From Fredericiella sp963839515 (GTDB lineage Bacteria; Chloroflexota; Anaerolineae; Caldilineales; Caldilineaceae), in NCBI GenBank assembly GCA_963839515.1, contig CAWIVN010000023.1, positions 372,001 to 436,000 on the forward strand: 64,000 bases of DNA, given 5' to 3'. The translations under genes and the position numbers were made by a program. Positions within the stretch are counted from its first letter, which is position 1, and every line of letters starts with the position of its first letter. This document shows, piece by piece, positions 46,313 through 55,374 of this stretch. Under the pieces are notes generated by a model, which saw nothing but the letters and a program-made list of their open reading frames with translations, was not told where the DNA came from and searched no databases.

Positions 46313-47251
46313 ATGATCGATGTGGAGCAGCACGGCTCAGTGCGAGTGTTTCGCATGGCGCGCTCGCTGTTTGGTCGTCCACTCTATTGGACCGCAGCCT
46401 ACTGGGTCGATGGACTGTTGATCGACACCGGGCCTGCCTGCACTGCCGGTCAATTGGTGCGTTTACTGGCCAATATCCCGGTTCGCCAGATTGCAATCAC
46501 CCACGCCCATGAAGATCACATTGGTGGGCTGCACCTCCTGCGCCAGCACTATCCAGCGGCAACCGTCTATGCGCCGCGGCAGGCAATTCCGCTGATTGAG
46601 GAGCCGGAAAGAATACGAATTCAGGCTTACCGGCGCCTGACTTGGGGAACACCACAGCCATGCGCCGGCGTCTGTTCTCTCGACGATGTAGACGATCGCA
46701 TCGGAACGGATGAATTTGTGCTGCGGGCGATCGAAACGCCAGGTCACAGCCGTGACCATGTCTGTTACTTCGAGCCACGTTACCGCTGGCTCTTCAGCGG
46801 TGACGCCTTTATTGGCGGGCGCGACGTGGCCTGGGCGCCTGAGTTTGATATGTTCGCCATCGTCAGCAGCCTTCGTACGATGGCTAGCTTACGCCCGGAG
46901 CGCCTGTTTCCCGGCAGTGGCTCGATTCGTCGAACCCCACTGCCGGACCTGTACGGCAAGATTAGCGCCTTGATACAGTTGGCCCAGGAAGTGGATCGGT
47001 TGGAACGCAGTGGCTGCAGCACGGCGGAAATGGTGGAGATGTTGTTTCACGGCGAGCCGCGTATCAAGTTTTGGACCATGGGGCATTTCTCATCTGCGAA
47101 CCTGGTAGAAGCCTGTCGCAGCTACAATGCAATCGTAAAACCATTCGACTTTGAGCTTAGCCCACCGCCGAAGACTGCACCAAAGCCACCTGGCGATCTG
47201 ACGGACTCGTCCACAAATCGCTCCTCCGATCCGGGAGATGCGCGACGGTAA
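46313..47251 (+). CDS. MBL-fold metallo-hydrolase
   Basis: This 312-residue protein has the zinc-binding motif THAHEDHIGG, a third His in ETPGHSRDHVCY, an Asp in LFSGDAFIGG, and a distal region with helical C-terminus. That is the glyoxalase II/RNase Z-like metallo-beta-lactamase fold with all metal ligands present. The last 30 residues are Pro/Ser-rich and probably disordered. AAAGGAG precedes the ATG. It lies 45 bases after the thioesterase, so a thioester-hydrolysis role is possible but unproven. Confidence 0.85.
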   Translation: MIDVEQHGSVRVFRMARSLFGRPLYWTAAYWVDGLLIDTGPACTAGQLVRLLANIPVRQIAITHAHEDHIGGLHLLRQHYPAATVYAPRQAIPLIEEPERIRIQAYRRLTWGTPQPCAGVCSLDDVDDRIGTDEFVLRAIETPGHSRDHVCYFEPRYRWLFSGDAFIGGRDVAWAPEFDMFAIVSSLRTMASLRPERLFPGSGSIRRTPLPDLYGKISALIQLAQEVDRLERSGCSTAEMVEMLFHGEPRIKFWTMGHFSSANLVEACRSYNAIVKPFDFELSPPPKTAPKPPGDLTDSSTNRSSDPGDARR

Positions 47252-47347
47252 CAAGGTGGTTTGGCCGGAGGTCTTGCGCATGAAACTATCCCCCGTGCCT
47301 GGTCGCCGGCAGCGGTCAGGCGTCTTGTTTGATATGGAGCAAAGATC

Positions 47348-48304
47348 ATGCGCATCCTAGTAACCGGCGGTGCCGGCTTTATTGGCGCGCACTTGGCCAA
47401 CCGTCTGCACAGCGATGGCCATTATGTGCGCGTGCTGGACAACCTGAGCAGCGGCGATCCCGCCATACTGGCCAGCGGCATCAGCTTCACGCGCGGCGAC
47501 GTACGCGACATACCCAAGCTCTGGTCGCTGCTGCAGGGTGTCGATGCTGTCTATCACCTCGCTGCGTTGGTAAGCGTGCCGGCATCAGTGCTTTACCCGC
47601 GCGAGTACAACGACGTGAACGTCGGCGGTACTGTGGCACTGTTGGAGGCTTGCCGCGACGTGGGGGTCAAGCGCATGATTTTCGCCAGCAGCGCGACAGT
47701 GTACGGCGATCAGAAAATTAAACCCGTCTCCGAAGATTTGGCGCCAAACCCAGCCGTACCGTATGCAGTCAGCAAGCTGGCAGCCGAACGGTATTTGTTT
47801 GCTATCGGTCGCTTGGAAGGTTTCGAAACGGTGGCCCTGCGCATCTTTAACGCCTATGGCCCGCGGCAACAATTGCCGCCGTCGCACGCGCCGGTCATTC
47901 CGCTGTTCATGCACCAGATTCTGGGCGGTGGCTCGGTTGTGGTTTTTGGCGATGGGCAACAGACCCGTGATTTTGTCTATATCGACGACGTCGTAGAAGC
48001 CTTGATGAGCGCCGCCACGGCTGCCAACGTAAACCAGCAGGTGATCAACGTCGGCAGCGGCGAGGAAACGGCCATGGGGCAGCTGATCGAACGGATCGGT
48101 GCCACTGTCAAGGCCAAGGCAGACGTCATCTATAACTCCGAAAAGCCAGGAGGCATTGGCAGCCTCGTGGCCGATTTGACCAAGGCCAGGCAGCTGCTCA
48201 AATATCGGCCGCATACGAACCTAGTCGATGGTCTTCGCAAGTTGTACGAACTGGATCCAAGATTTACGCGCCGCGACGATTCACAGGTAGCGCGCGTCAA
48301 GTAG
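47348..48304 (+). CDS. NAD-dependent nucleotide-sugar epimerase/dehydratase
   Basis: A 318-residue extended short-chain dehydrogenase with the NAD site GGAGFIGAHLA at 7-17, the LAALVSVP strand, the Ser in FASSATVYG and catalytic Y-x3-K in PYAVSKLAAERY. These are features of UDP-glucose/GlcNAc 4-epimerases (GalE/WbpP/Gne). Substrate specificity cannot be read. ATGGAGC serves as ribosome site. It probably supplies sugars for cell-surface glycans and precedes mltG by 12 bases. Confidence 0.9.
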   Translation: MRILVTGGAGFIGAHLANRLHSDGHYVRVLDNLSSGDPAILASGISFTRGDVRDIPKLWSLLQGVDAVYHLAALVSVPASVLYPREYNDVNVGGTVALLEACRDVGVKRMIFASSATVYGDQKIKPVSEDLAPNPAVPYAVSKLAAERYLFAIGRLEGFETVALRIFNAYGPRQQLPPSHAPVIPLFMHQILGGGSVVVFGDGQQTRDFVYIDDVVEALMSAATAANVNQQVINVGSGEETAMGQLIERIGATVKAKADVIYNSEKPGGIGSLVADLTKARQLLKYRPHTNLVDGLRKLYELDPRFTRRDDSQVARVK

Positions 48305-48316
48305 AGGGAGGCACCT

Positions 48317-49468
48317 TTGTTATTGACTCGACGGCAATCCCTGTCACCTTGCAGCTACCGCAATGGGGCGCCTGGGATGGCATTGACCGCAGTTCTCTTG
48401 ATGGTGTTGTTTGTGCTGGCCGGTTGTTCGCGACTCGGCGAGCCAGGTATGCGGATCTACCTTGATCGCCATGCTGCGGAGCTGGATCAGGCCGCCAGCA
48501 GCTATAGCCGCCCCGTGCGATTTACGATCGAGTCCGGTATGGCCGCACGCACCATTGCCAAAGAGCTGCAGCGTTTCGGACTGATCCGCGATCCCGAGCT
48601 GTTCGAGGCCTACGTGCGCTTGAATTCACTGGACGAAAAGATCCAGGCTGGAATCTATGTGCTGGACCCGTCGATGTCACTGCGCGAAGTCGTCGAGGCC
48701 ATTCAGCATGCCGATAGCGAGTCAGTCAGTGTGACGATCCTGGAAGGGTGGCGCTTTGAACAGACGGCGGATTACTTGACCAAGGCCGGCGTCTTGTCCG
48801 ATCCCGCCAAGGGTGAAGCGTATCGCAGCTTGGCTGCGTCGGCAGCGGCAATCGATCCCGATCGCTATCCGTTCCTGCGCGAGCGGCCGCAGGGCGCAAG
48901 CCTTGAGGGATATCTCTTTCCCGATACATATGAGATCCCGGTGACCAATGCCACCGCCGTGGATGTGCTGGCACGCCAGTTGAACACCTTTGCCGAGCGT
49001 GTTGTCCCGCTCTATGAAGCGGCACGCGCAAACGGCACGTCGAACTTGTCGTTGCACGAAGTATTGACGCTAGCCAGTATCGTCGAACGTGAAGCGGTCG
49101 TCCGTGAGGAGCGGCCCACCATTGCCGGCGTGTACCTCAACCGGCTCGCCAGCGGCATCAAGCTCGATGCCGATCCGACCGTGCAGTATGCTATGGGCTA
49201 TCAGCCCGCTAGCGGGCAATGGTGGAAGACACCGGTCCTGCTTGAGGAATACTCGACCGTCAACAGCCCGTATAACACTTACCTGAACGCCGGTCTTCCT
49301 CCCGGGCCGATTGCTGCGCCTGGGTTGAGTAGCATAGAGGCCGTGCTTAACCCGGAGAAGCACAACTATCTGTACTTTGTTGCGCTGCCTGATGGCAGCG
49401 GCCGCCATGTATTTGCCGAAACGTACGATGAGCACTTAAAGAACGTAGCCCAGTATATGGGCCAGTAG
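48317..49468 (+). CDS. mltG: Endolytic murein transglycosylase MltG (lipoprotein form)
   Basis: This 383-residue YceG-family enzyme cuts glycan strands during peptidoglycan synthesis. Features include a LysM-like domain (VRFTIESGMAARTIAKEL), the LEGYLFPDTYEI motif, and the catalytic Glu in LASIVEREAVVREERPTIAG (key run SIVEREA). PYNTYLNAGLPPGPIAAPGL is diagnostic. The best start is a TTG at 48317 with GGGAGG at good spacing; it gives a basic leader, a hydrophobic helix and lipobox LAGC (Cys at 37), so the enzyme is probably lipid-anchored rather than a single-pass protein as in Escherichia coli. It is followed by a long terminator. Confidence 0.92.
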   Translation: MLLTRRQSLSPCSYRNGAPGMALTAVLLMVLFVLAGCSRLGEPGMRIYLDRHAAELDQAASSYSRPVRFTIESGMAARTIAKELQRFGLIRDPELFEAYVRLNSLDEKIQAGIYVLDPSMSLREVVEAIQHADSESVSVTILEGWRFEQTADYLTKAGVLSDPAKGEAYRSLAASAAAIDPDRYPFLRERPQGASLEGYLFPDTYEIPVTNATAVDVLARQLNTFAERVVPLYEAARANGTSNLSLHEVLTLASIVEREAVVREERPTIAGVYLNRLASGIKLDADPTVQYAMGYQPASGQWWKTPVLLEEYSTVNSPYNTYLNAGLPPGPIAAPGLSSIEAVLNPEKHNYLYFVALPDGSGRHVFAETYDEHLKNVAQYMGQ

Positions 49469-49529
49469 TAGGTCACCCAATGAGTCACGTCGACGATGTG
49501 GACGGGGATAATGTGCCAATACAAGAAAA

Positions 49530-49572
49530 GCAGCGGGTGATGTGCGAGCTTAGCTCGCACATCACCCGCTGC
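49530..49572. terminator. Bidirectional terminator between mltG and the DsbA-like gene
   Basis: A perfect 20-bp stem (49530-49549 with 49553-49572) has a 3-base loop. TTCTAT follows on the plus strand and the complement of AAGAAAAG follows on the minus strand. Both orientations resemble intrinsic terminators. Confidence 0.88.
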
Positions 49573-49601
49573 TTCTATACCTGCAAAGTCACGCGTGCCT
49601 C

Positions 49602-51113
49602 TTAGTTGCTGCCGGCGCTTTCTGTCTTGTCGATCGCGTCCTGCAGAACCTGCTTGAACGTGTCAAGTGGCAGTGCGCCCGGAATGATCTGGCCTTCGCC
49701 GTTGTAGAGAACGATGAAGGTCGGCGTACCCTGGACGAAGGGTGCACCCTCGCTCATGTCACTGGTTACGCGTTCGGCGGTTTTGGCGTCCTCAAGGCAG
49801 GCGGTGAATGCGTCAGCATCCAGGCCCGCTTCCGTGGCTAATTCTTCAAATGCCGGGTTCGGATCTTCAACCGACCACTTGCCCTGGTTAGCGAAAAGCA
49901 GTTCATGCATTTCCCAGAACTTGCCCTGATCGGCGGCGCACTCGGCGGCGGCACCGGCGGCGGGCGCCTGCGGGTGGATCGATAGTGGGAAGTGCTTGAA
50001 TACCCACATCACCTTGCCGCTGTCGACAAACTCCTCGTCCAGCGCCGGCTGTGTCTCCTCGACATGCTGCTTGCAGAACGGGCATTGAAAGTCGGAGAAC
50101 TCGACCACCGTGACTTTGGCGTCGGGATTGCCGCGATACTCGTCGCCTGCCATATTAAAGCCCGGGCGTTCCGGGTCCGGAATCCAGCCCTCAGCCGTGG
50201 CCCAGAAGGGAATCTCCTGGTCGCCTTGGGCCTGCTCCTCTGGCACCGGCGGTTTTTCACCTGCCAGCATTGAGTCGATATAGAGCGCGAACTGGTCGAA
50301 GGGCTGGGCGCCAACCAGCAAGTAGGGTTCTCCTTCGGCTCCGACGAACTGGAAGCTGGGCGTGCCGGAAACGCCGGCCTTCTGACCGTCGGCAAGGCCG
50401 GCATCGATCGCCGGCTGCTTGGCTGCGTCTACAGTCGCCATACACTGCTTGTAGGCATCCAGATCGGCGCCCGCTTCTTCCGCCAGTCGTTCAAAGACAG
50501 GCAACGGATCGACCGAATTGCTCCACTCGGTCTGTGTCTGAAACAGCTTGCTGTGCATTTCCCAATACAGATCGGCACCCTGTTCGGCTACGCAAAGGCT
50601 GGCCTTGTGAGCAGCCGGCGCATTGGGGTGGAGTTCCTGAATAGGAAATTCACGGAAGACGACACGCAGCTTGCCGGTGCGTACGTAGTTCTCATTGATT
50701 GCGGGCTCGGTTTGGACAAAATAGCGCGCGCAGAACGGGCACTGGAAGTCGCTGTACTCGTACATCGTGATCGGCGCGTTGGGGTCACCGCGGAACGGAT
50801 ACCCTTCCGCCGTAAAGCCGACCGGCATACCCTCCCACTCACCGCTCGCAACGGGTGGAGCAGCCGGAGTGGCACTCGTATCTGCCCCACTGTCGGCAGC
50901 AGCTTCTTCTGTTGCTTCAGCCGTAGTTTCAGCCATTGCTTCGTCTGTTGCTTCGTCTGTTGCCACTGCCGTAGCAGCCGCCTCGCCGTCTGATCCGGCA
51001 GGGGCAACCGGCACGATGGGCTGAGCGCAGGCTGCCACCGCCATGATGCACAGAAAGAGCGCTCCCAGAACAATAAGCGTGCGCCAAGAGGTTGGACGCA
51101 GATGGTTGGTCAT
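49602..51113 (-). CDS. Tandem DsbA-like thioredoxin lipoprotein
   Basis: The 503-residue product has a lipoprotein signal (LIVLGALFLCIMAVAAC, Cys at 29), a long Thr/Ala/Glu-rich linker, and two DsbA/thioredoxin_4 domains. The first has its CPFC at 125-128 (SDFQCPFCARYF) and cis-Pro SGTPSF; the second has CPFC at 344-347 (SDFQCPFCKQHV) and cis-Pro QGTPTF. Both active sites are intact, so this is an internal duplication in one chain that could form or shuffle disulfides outside the cell. The start at 51113 was chosen for AAAGGC upstream and the clean signal sequence. No DsbB or VKOR gene is adjacent. Confidence 0.88.
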   Translation of the reverse strand: MTNHLRPTSWRTLIVLGALFLCIMAVAACAQPIVPVAPAGSDGEAAATAVATDEATDEAMAETTAEATEEAAADSGADTSATPAAPPVASGEWEGMPVGFTAEGYPFRGDPNAPITMYEYSDFQCPFCARYFVQTEPAINENYVRTGKLRVVFREFPIQELHPNAPAAHKASLCVAEQGADLYWEMHSKLFQTQTEWSNSVDPLPVFERLAEEAGADLDAYKQCMATVDAAKQPAIDAGLADGQKAGVSGTPSFQFVGAEGEPYLLVGAQPFDQFALYIDSMLAGEKPPVPEEQAQGDQEIPFWATAEGWIPDPERPGFNMAGDEYRGNPDAKVTVVEFSDFQCPFCKQHVEETQPALDEEFVDSGKVMWVFKHFPLSIHPQAPAAGAAAECAADQGKFWEMHELLFANQGKWSVEDPNPAFEELATEAGLDADAFTACLEDAKTAERVTSDMSEGAPFVQGTPTFIVLYNGEGQIIPGALPLDTFKQVLQDAIDKTESAGSN

Positions 51114-51281
51114 TTGGTACTTGCCTTTGTTTGGTGATTTGAGAATCCACGGCAAATTCGTTTGCCGGGCCGAAAGCACAATACGGCAACTATAGCACAT
51201 ACCGGGCTTGCATAGAAGTTAGAGAATTCTCAGCCAAGAGAGTGGCGAATCGAGCAGCGAATCGAGGACAAAAGAAAAAGG

Positions 51282-51303
51282 GGGCGGCCGTCAAAGGCCG
51301 CCC
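51282..51303 (-). terminator. Terminator after the solo transposase-derived HTH gene
   Basis: On the minus strand GGGCGGCC and GGCCGCCC (51296-51303 and 51282-51289) form an 8-bp stem with loop TTTGAC, followed by CCTTTTTCTTTTG. This is a textbook intrinsic terminator for minus-strand transcription. Confidence 0.85.
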
Positions 51304-51377
51304 GCCTGTTTCAGCTTGTTTCGCGTAGAATGTTTCGCCTGCTATATTTTGGCTGTGCTGCCGTCTGCCGAGCCGAA

Positions 51378-51839
51378 TTAGGCCGTCTGTCGCTCGCGGC
51401 GCACAGGCCTGCCTTCATTCGACTGAATGATTTGGCGGATCGTCTCGACACTTATGTGTTCGACAATCTTGTGCTCCATCAAATAGCGGCGCAGGCGCTG
51501 CAACGACCAACGTGAGTAATGCAGCCCCAATGTGCGCGGATTCGTGCGCGAGATCTGCACGATCTGGGCGCGCTGTTCATCGCTAAAGACGGGAGGCCGC
51601 CCGGGCGATTTGCCACTGCGCAAACCGTCAAGGCCCAGCTCATTAAAGCGATGGATCCACTTGCGGACGTTGATCGGATGAAGATGGACCTCTTCACTGA
51701 TTTCGGGCACGCGCTTGCCTGCGGCCGAGAGCATAATGATTTGGAGCCGGTGCGCTGGAAGGTCTTCTTCAGGCGCATTGAGATGTGCTTCGAGAGTCTT
51801 GCGTTCTTGCTGTTTTAGTTTACGAGTATATAGTGCCAT
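51378..51839 (-). CDS. IS630-type transposase N-terminal domain, stand-alone HTH protein
   Basis: This 153-residue protein consists of two helix-turn-helix units of IS630-family transposases. HRLQIIMLSAAGKRVPEISEEV begins the first, LHPINVRKWIHRFNELGLDGL continues it, and the SGRPPVFSDEQRAQIV winged-helix unit (here SPGRPPVFSDEQR) follows. The DDE catalytic domain is absent; the frame stops at 51378 and no continuation is seen in the next 100 bases, where a terminator is found. No terminal inverted repeats were seen at the flanks. It has AAGGGG upstream. It is either the first half of a decayed element or a domesticated DNA-binding protein. Confidence 0.75.
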   Translation of the reverse strand: MALYTRKLKQQERKTLEAHLNAPEEDLPAHRLQIIMLSAAGKRVPEISEEVHLHPINVRKWIHRFNELGLDGLRSGKSPGRPPVFSDEQRAQIVQISRTNPRTLGLHYSRWSLQRLRRYLMEHKIVEHISVETIRQIIQSNEGRPVRRERQTA

Positions 51840-52147
51840 GAAACTTACCCCTTCGTTGGTAGCGATAGCAGACTATGGCGCATGGTTGCGGCACGTCTTT
51901 GCTCTTTCAAACCAATCGTAAGGTCTCGAGGGCAAAATTAGATCGGATAAATAACGTATTTTCGGTAGTGCAAGTGTCGTTAAAATAGTTACGCCACCTA
52001 CGCTACCTACCATGCGGGGGAATCTCCTGCTATCCAGTATATGATAGCAGAGATCGTTGAGAAAGTAAAATCGCAACTGAAAAAATCGTACAGAAAGAAA
52101 GCGTGGGGGCAGTAAGAGGGGTAAGCGACTCAGTAAGCCAAAGGCAA
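51840..52147. other. 308-base AT-richer gap, no gene
   Basis: The gap is noticeably richer in A and T than its neighbours and holds no credible gene. A hairpin CTGCTATC...GATAGCAG (52027-52034 with 52043-52050) is present. It should contain the promoter of the stand-alone HTH gene, and its different base composition may mark the edge of an inserted segment. Confidence 0.5.
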
Positions 52148-52561
52148 TTACGCGAATTTTGGCGTTACGTACGGATGGGCACGCCAACGCCGCATCAGTG
52201 CACGGCAATGGGCCACGATCGCGTCATGCGCCAGGTCAAGTGGAATTACAGCATCGGCGCCGGCTGTAATTGCGTCAATTGTATGATCTGTCTGCAAACG
52301 GTTAGTCAAGACTACGACTGGGGCAAGGCTGCTGATGCGAATCCATTGGAGTGCTAGCTGCTGGTGGGGGGTGGTGTGACCTAGTGCTTCGACCACAATC
52401 AAGTCACAGTCGGCGACTGCTTCACACAACGACTCGTTTGCGGAATTCAAATCGAAGGCCACAGTTTCGTCGGCAATTTGATTGACTATCTGTTGCACTT
52501 TGTGACGGTGAGAACGGCCTTGATATAGCAGCGCAACCCGGGTTGTATGATCGAGATCCAT
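52148..52561 (-). CDS. Degenerate receiver-domain protein
   Basis: A 137-residue single-domain protein whose order of strands and helices matches a response-regulator receiver. It begins TRVALLYQG and has LIVVEALGH at the phosphoacceptor position, PVVVLTNRL at the Thr/Ser position, and ITAGADAVIPLDLAHD where KP normally lies. The phospho-Asp is Glu, the switch Thr is Asn-adjacent and the conserved Lys is lost, so it is likely not phosphorylated. This would be a pseudo-receiver that binds a partner or ligand. The ribosome site is poor and no output domain is present. Confidence 0.55.
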   Translation of the reverse strand: MDLDHTTRVALLYQGRSHRHKVQQIVNQIADETVAFDLNSANESLCEAVADCDLIVVEALGHTTPHQQLALQWIRISSLAPVVVLTNRLQTDHTIDAITAGADAVIPLDLAHDAIVAHCRALMRRWRAHPYVTPKFA

Positions 52562-52809
52562 AGTGAGGCAATTGGCGCCCTGATGCGCCCGAGTCGATAC
52601 AGTTGCTACGAGATACCTGTGTAGTGCTGTGGTGCATTATAGGTCAACATCAGCACCGTTTTCAACCCCTTTTGCCTTACTCTTTGCTGACAAACAGTCG
52701 CCGCGCATCCTTTGCAGCACCAGAGAAAAAAGCAATGATGTATTGTGGATCAGAGGGCCAAAATGGCTGTGCGGGGAACCAAGCGCGGGGCGAGTACGTT
52801 CCTTGCCGG

Positions 52810-53112
52810 TTACAGTTGGAAGTTGCGCCCATTGTCGGGCACAACCTTTTGACGGTAGTTATTAACGTATGTGAGCAATTTTTCGTGCAGTTTCTTCCAT
52901 CCTGCACTCTGCAGAATCTCGACCAACTTGTCCTTACTCTCGACGGCGCCTAGGGTCAGCATTTGCGGCCCTTCTCCGTACATGGTATACAGGACTTCAC
53001 TTGGCTCGATGCCAAGCTGCATCAGGCGAGGCGCAAACTCCCGCACGACGAACTCGGAGAAGTCCTGTTCGCGCCCCATTTTGATGTCCCATTGCATCAG
53101 AAGTCGAACCAT
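52810..53112 (-). CDS. Small protein of about 100 residues, possibly a dimeric ferredoxin-like fold
   Basis: The product begins MVRLLMQWDIKMGREQDFSEFV and reads as strand-helix-strand-strand-helix, like the NIPSNAP/Dabb/antibiotic-monooxygenase class of small alpha+beta-barrel proteins. There is no cofactor motif, so the family link is tentative. AAAGGAATC precedes the ATG at 53112; an upstream 36-codon extension covers the divergent promoter and was excluded. It diverges from the large secreted-protein gene, with 68 bases between the starts. Confidence 0.6.
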   Translation of the reverse strand: MVRLLMQWDIKMGREQDFSEFVVREFAPRLMQLGIEPSEVLYTMYGEGPQMLTLGAVESKDKLVEILQSAGWKKLHEKLLTYVNNYRQKVVPDNGRNFQL

Positions 53113-53180
53113 GGACAGTCCGATTCCTTTCCGTGTGCCAGCTGCTGTATGCTTAGTTACAAATTGCACGAAGACTGTCG

Positions 53181-55355
53181 ATGTCACAATACCAGAAGGA
53201 CAGGAGAAACGCAACTTCACGCCCGTTTTCCTCGGCTGACGCCTCCTACGTGCAGTTGCTGCTACTTATACTCGCCCTCGTGCTGCCCTGTTGGTCGGCG
53301 GGCACGGTTTATGCCGCGCCCATGTGGCTGGCTCCACCCCTCGCAACGCCGGCGGAATTGCTGTTGCCGGTGTTGACGCCGATCGCTTCGGACGGCATTT
53401 CGCTGCACACTCATACGGTGGATCTCGCCTTGGCTCCCGGCGACGGCCTGTCGCTGTCGGTGACGATGCGTGCACTCTATCGCTTGCACAATGACGGCAA
53501 GGAGGCGGCTACCATTACCCTGCGCATCCCCCAGGCCGATAGCGCCGGTTTGACGCTTTCGGTTGACGATACTCCCCTGGCGCCAACGACGCAGCCTGAT
53601 GGCTCACTGGGTGTCGCCGTGACTGTGCAGCCAGACCAGCCAGTAACGCTCGTGCTGGACTATGCGACTGCTATTCAAGATCGACGCTTGCCCACGGTGC
53701 GCTACCCAGCGGTCGATCTCGATCAATGGCTGGGCCAGGTGAGCATGCGCATGGACATCCGTCCTGCTGCCAGCATGCCGCCCGCCAGTTGGCTGCATGC
53801 CGAGCCTGAAGACTGGGCCTACGCCCCCCCGGGAGTTTCGCCCGACCCGTCCCTCCAATGGCTATATGACGGTGATCCGCCAGATGCCATCACCTTTCAA
53901 GCAATTCACCCGGCCGTATGGCAGCAGATCCAGGCTGCCGAACAGGCCGCTGTTCCGGGAGCCGGCCTCGCAGCGTCTGCCCAATTGGGTGAATTGTACG
54001 CTGGGCTCGCAGAGGCATCTGCAGGTGAGGGGAACGCTGCTGCCAGCGAGCGCTTTTACTCGCAGGCGGTTGCGGCTTACAGCGACGGCATTCGCCAGGG
54101 GGAGGCTGCTGCCGCACCTGCGCAGGATGTTGCCGGCCTGCACGCAGGGTTGGCGGCGCTGTACCGTAACCGTGTGGTTGCGGCCGACGGGGCATCTATC
54201 CCCATCTACGCGGAATTGATGACTTCGGAAGCTTCGGCCGCACTGCAGAGCCTGGGTGCAGACGATTCGCGCCGCGTCGAACTGGAGCAGTGGCGGGCGG
54301 AAGGGCTGCGCCTGCTGTTGACCGACGCTCGCCGCCGCGGCGATGTGAGCGTCGCCTTGGCTTTGATCGATCGGCTGACGAATTCCAGCGCCGGCGCCGG
54401 CGCGGAGGCGTTTTTGGCCGAAGAACGGAAGGCTCTCGTCGTGCAGCAGGCGCTGGAACTGCTGGAGCGCGGCGACCGCACGGCTGCCCTCGCATTGGCC
54501 GGCGACGCCATCGCCGATCCTGCACTGCAACCTCCCGAAGAGTCACGCAGCCTGTTCAGGTCGTGGGCGGCGACGGCCGCCATGTCTGAGTCGGGGATCA
54601 CACTCGATATAGACGCTCAACCTCATCCAGATCGTGTGGAAGCGGCTCGCACGGCTTTGCAGGAGATCGTCAAGCGTTGGCAAGAAGATGATGCGACGAA
54701 GTCGACCGGCGCGCAGTTGCAGGAGCAGTCGGCGCCCGAGCCGTCCGGGGAATCGTCAGGTGAATCGTCTGGCGAAACACCTGTACCGGTGCTGCATCTG
54801 CGGCTGCACCTGCCTGCCGGTGCGACCGGAGTGGCGCTAGCCGAGGCGCTGCCCGGCACGGCTGACTGGGCGTTGCTGCGTTCATTGCTGTCGCAACTGG
54901 GGCCAAAGCTTGACAGCACGGCCGCGGGGTTGCGTCAGCAGGTGCATGTCTCGCAGCCCATTGACTTGCGCAGCGCCGGTCAGCAGTGGGGAGCAATGGC
55001 GCAGAACCTGGCCAACCAGGCCGGCACACTTGATGCGCAAGCCTCGTCGACGGCGCAAGGCGAAGCAGCCACCATGGACGCTTCACTCCAGGCGCGTATT
55101 CGCGCTGCCAACTACCGCCATGCTGCCGAAGCTTGGCGTAACTTGACGCGTGACAGTTTCGTAGAACTCTCGTTAGCTGCATCGGGCAGCCTGGGCAATA
55201 ATGCACGGACATGGCTTGTCACTGTCGACAGCCCGTCGCAGATGCTGGACGTTCAAGTAGACTCGCTCAACAGCGGGCGCGTGGCGCTGGCCGTAGCTGG
55301 CCTCGGCTTGCTGCTCTTTGCGTTGGCGAGCCTGCTTTGGCGGTTGCTCGTATAG
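53181..55355 (+). CDS. Large extracytoplasmic protein with C-terminal membrane anchor, unknown function
   Basis: The 724-residue product has an N-terminal signal (LLLLILALVLPCWSAGTVYA), a beta-rich domain (about 60-190), a helical repeat region like tetratricopeptides (about 230-470), a Ser/Gly/Glu repeat (SGESSGESSGE near residue 530), a second beta/helical region, and a C-terminal membrane helix (ALAVAGLGLLLFALASLLW) with a very short cytoplasmic tail. The layout suggests a surface scaffold. It is 19 bases from the transglutaminase gene and likely co-transcribed with it. No family is recognised. The ATG at 53181 has a weak ribosome site. Confidence 0.65.
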   Translation: MSQYQKDRRNATSRPFSSADASYVQLLLLILALVLPCWSAGTVYAAPMWLAPPLATPAELLLPVLTPIASDGISLHTHTVDLALAPGDGLSLSVTMRALYRLHNDGKEAATITLRIPQADSAGLTLSVDDTPLAPTTQPDGSLGVAVTVQPDQPVTLVLDYATAIQDRRLPTVRYPAVDLDQWLGQVSMRMDIRPAASMPPASWLHAEPEDWAYAPPGVSPDPSLQWLYDGDPPDAITFQAIHPAVWQQIQAAEQAAVPGAGLAASAQLGELYAGLAEASAGEGNAAASERFYSQAVAAYSDGIRQGEAAAAPAQDVAGLHAGLAALYRNRVVAADGASIPIYAELMTSEASAALQSLGADDSRRVELEQWRAEGLRLLLTDARRRGDVSVALALIDRLTNSSAGAGAEAFLAEERKALVVQQALELLERGDRTAALALAGDAIADPALQPPEESRSLFRSWAATAAMSESGITLDIDAQPHPDRVEAARTALQEIVKRWQEDDATKSTGAQLQEQSAPEPSGESSGESSGETPVPVLHLRLHLPAGATGVALAEALPGTADWALLRSLLSQLGPKLDSTAAGLRQQVHVSQPIDLRSAGQQWGAMAQNLANQAGTLDAQASSTAQGEAATMDASLQARIRAANYRHAAEAWRNLTRDSFVELSLAASGSLGNNARTWLVTVDSPSQMLDVQVDSLNSGRVALAVAGLGLLLFALASLLWRLLV

Positions 55356-55374
55356 GGACTTTGCTGGAATTTGT

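Noticed and set aside
51230..52150. Terminal inverted repeats and target-site duplication of an IS630 element around the solo HTH gene
   Set aside because: I looked for matching ends on both sides and saw only a short direct repeat (GCGAATCGAG at about 51244 and 51257), not inverted ends.
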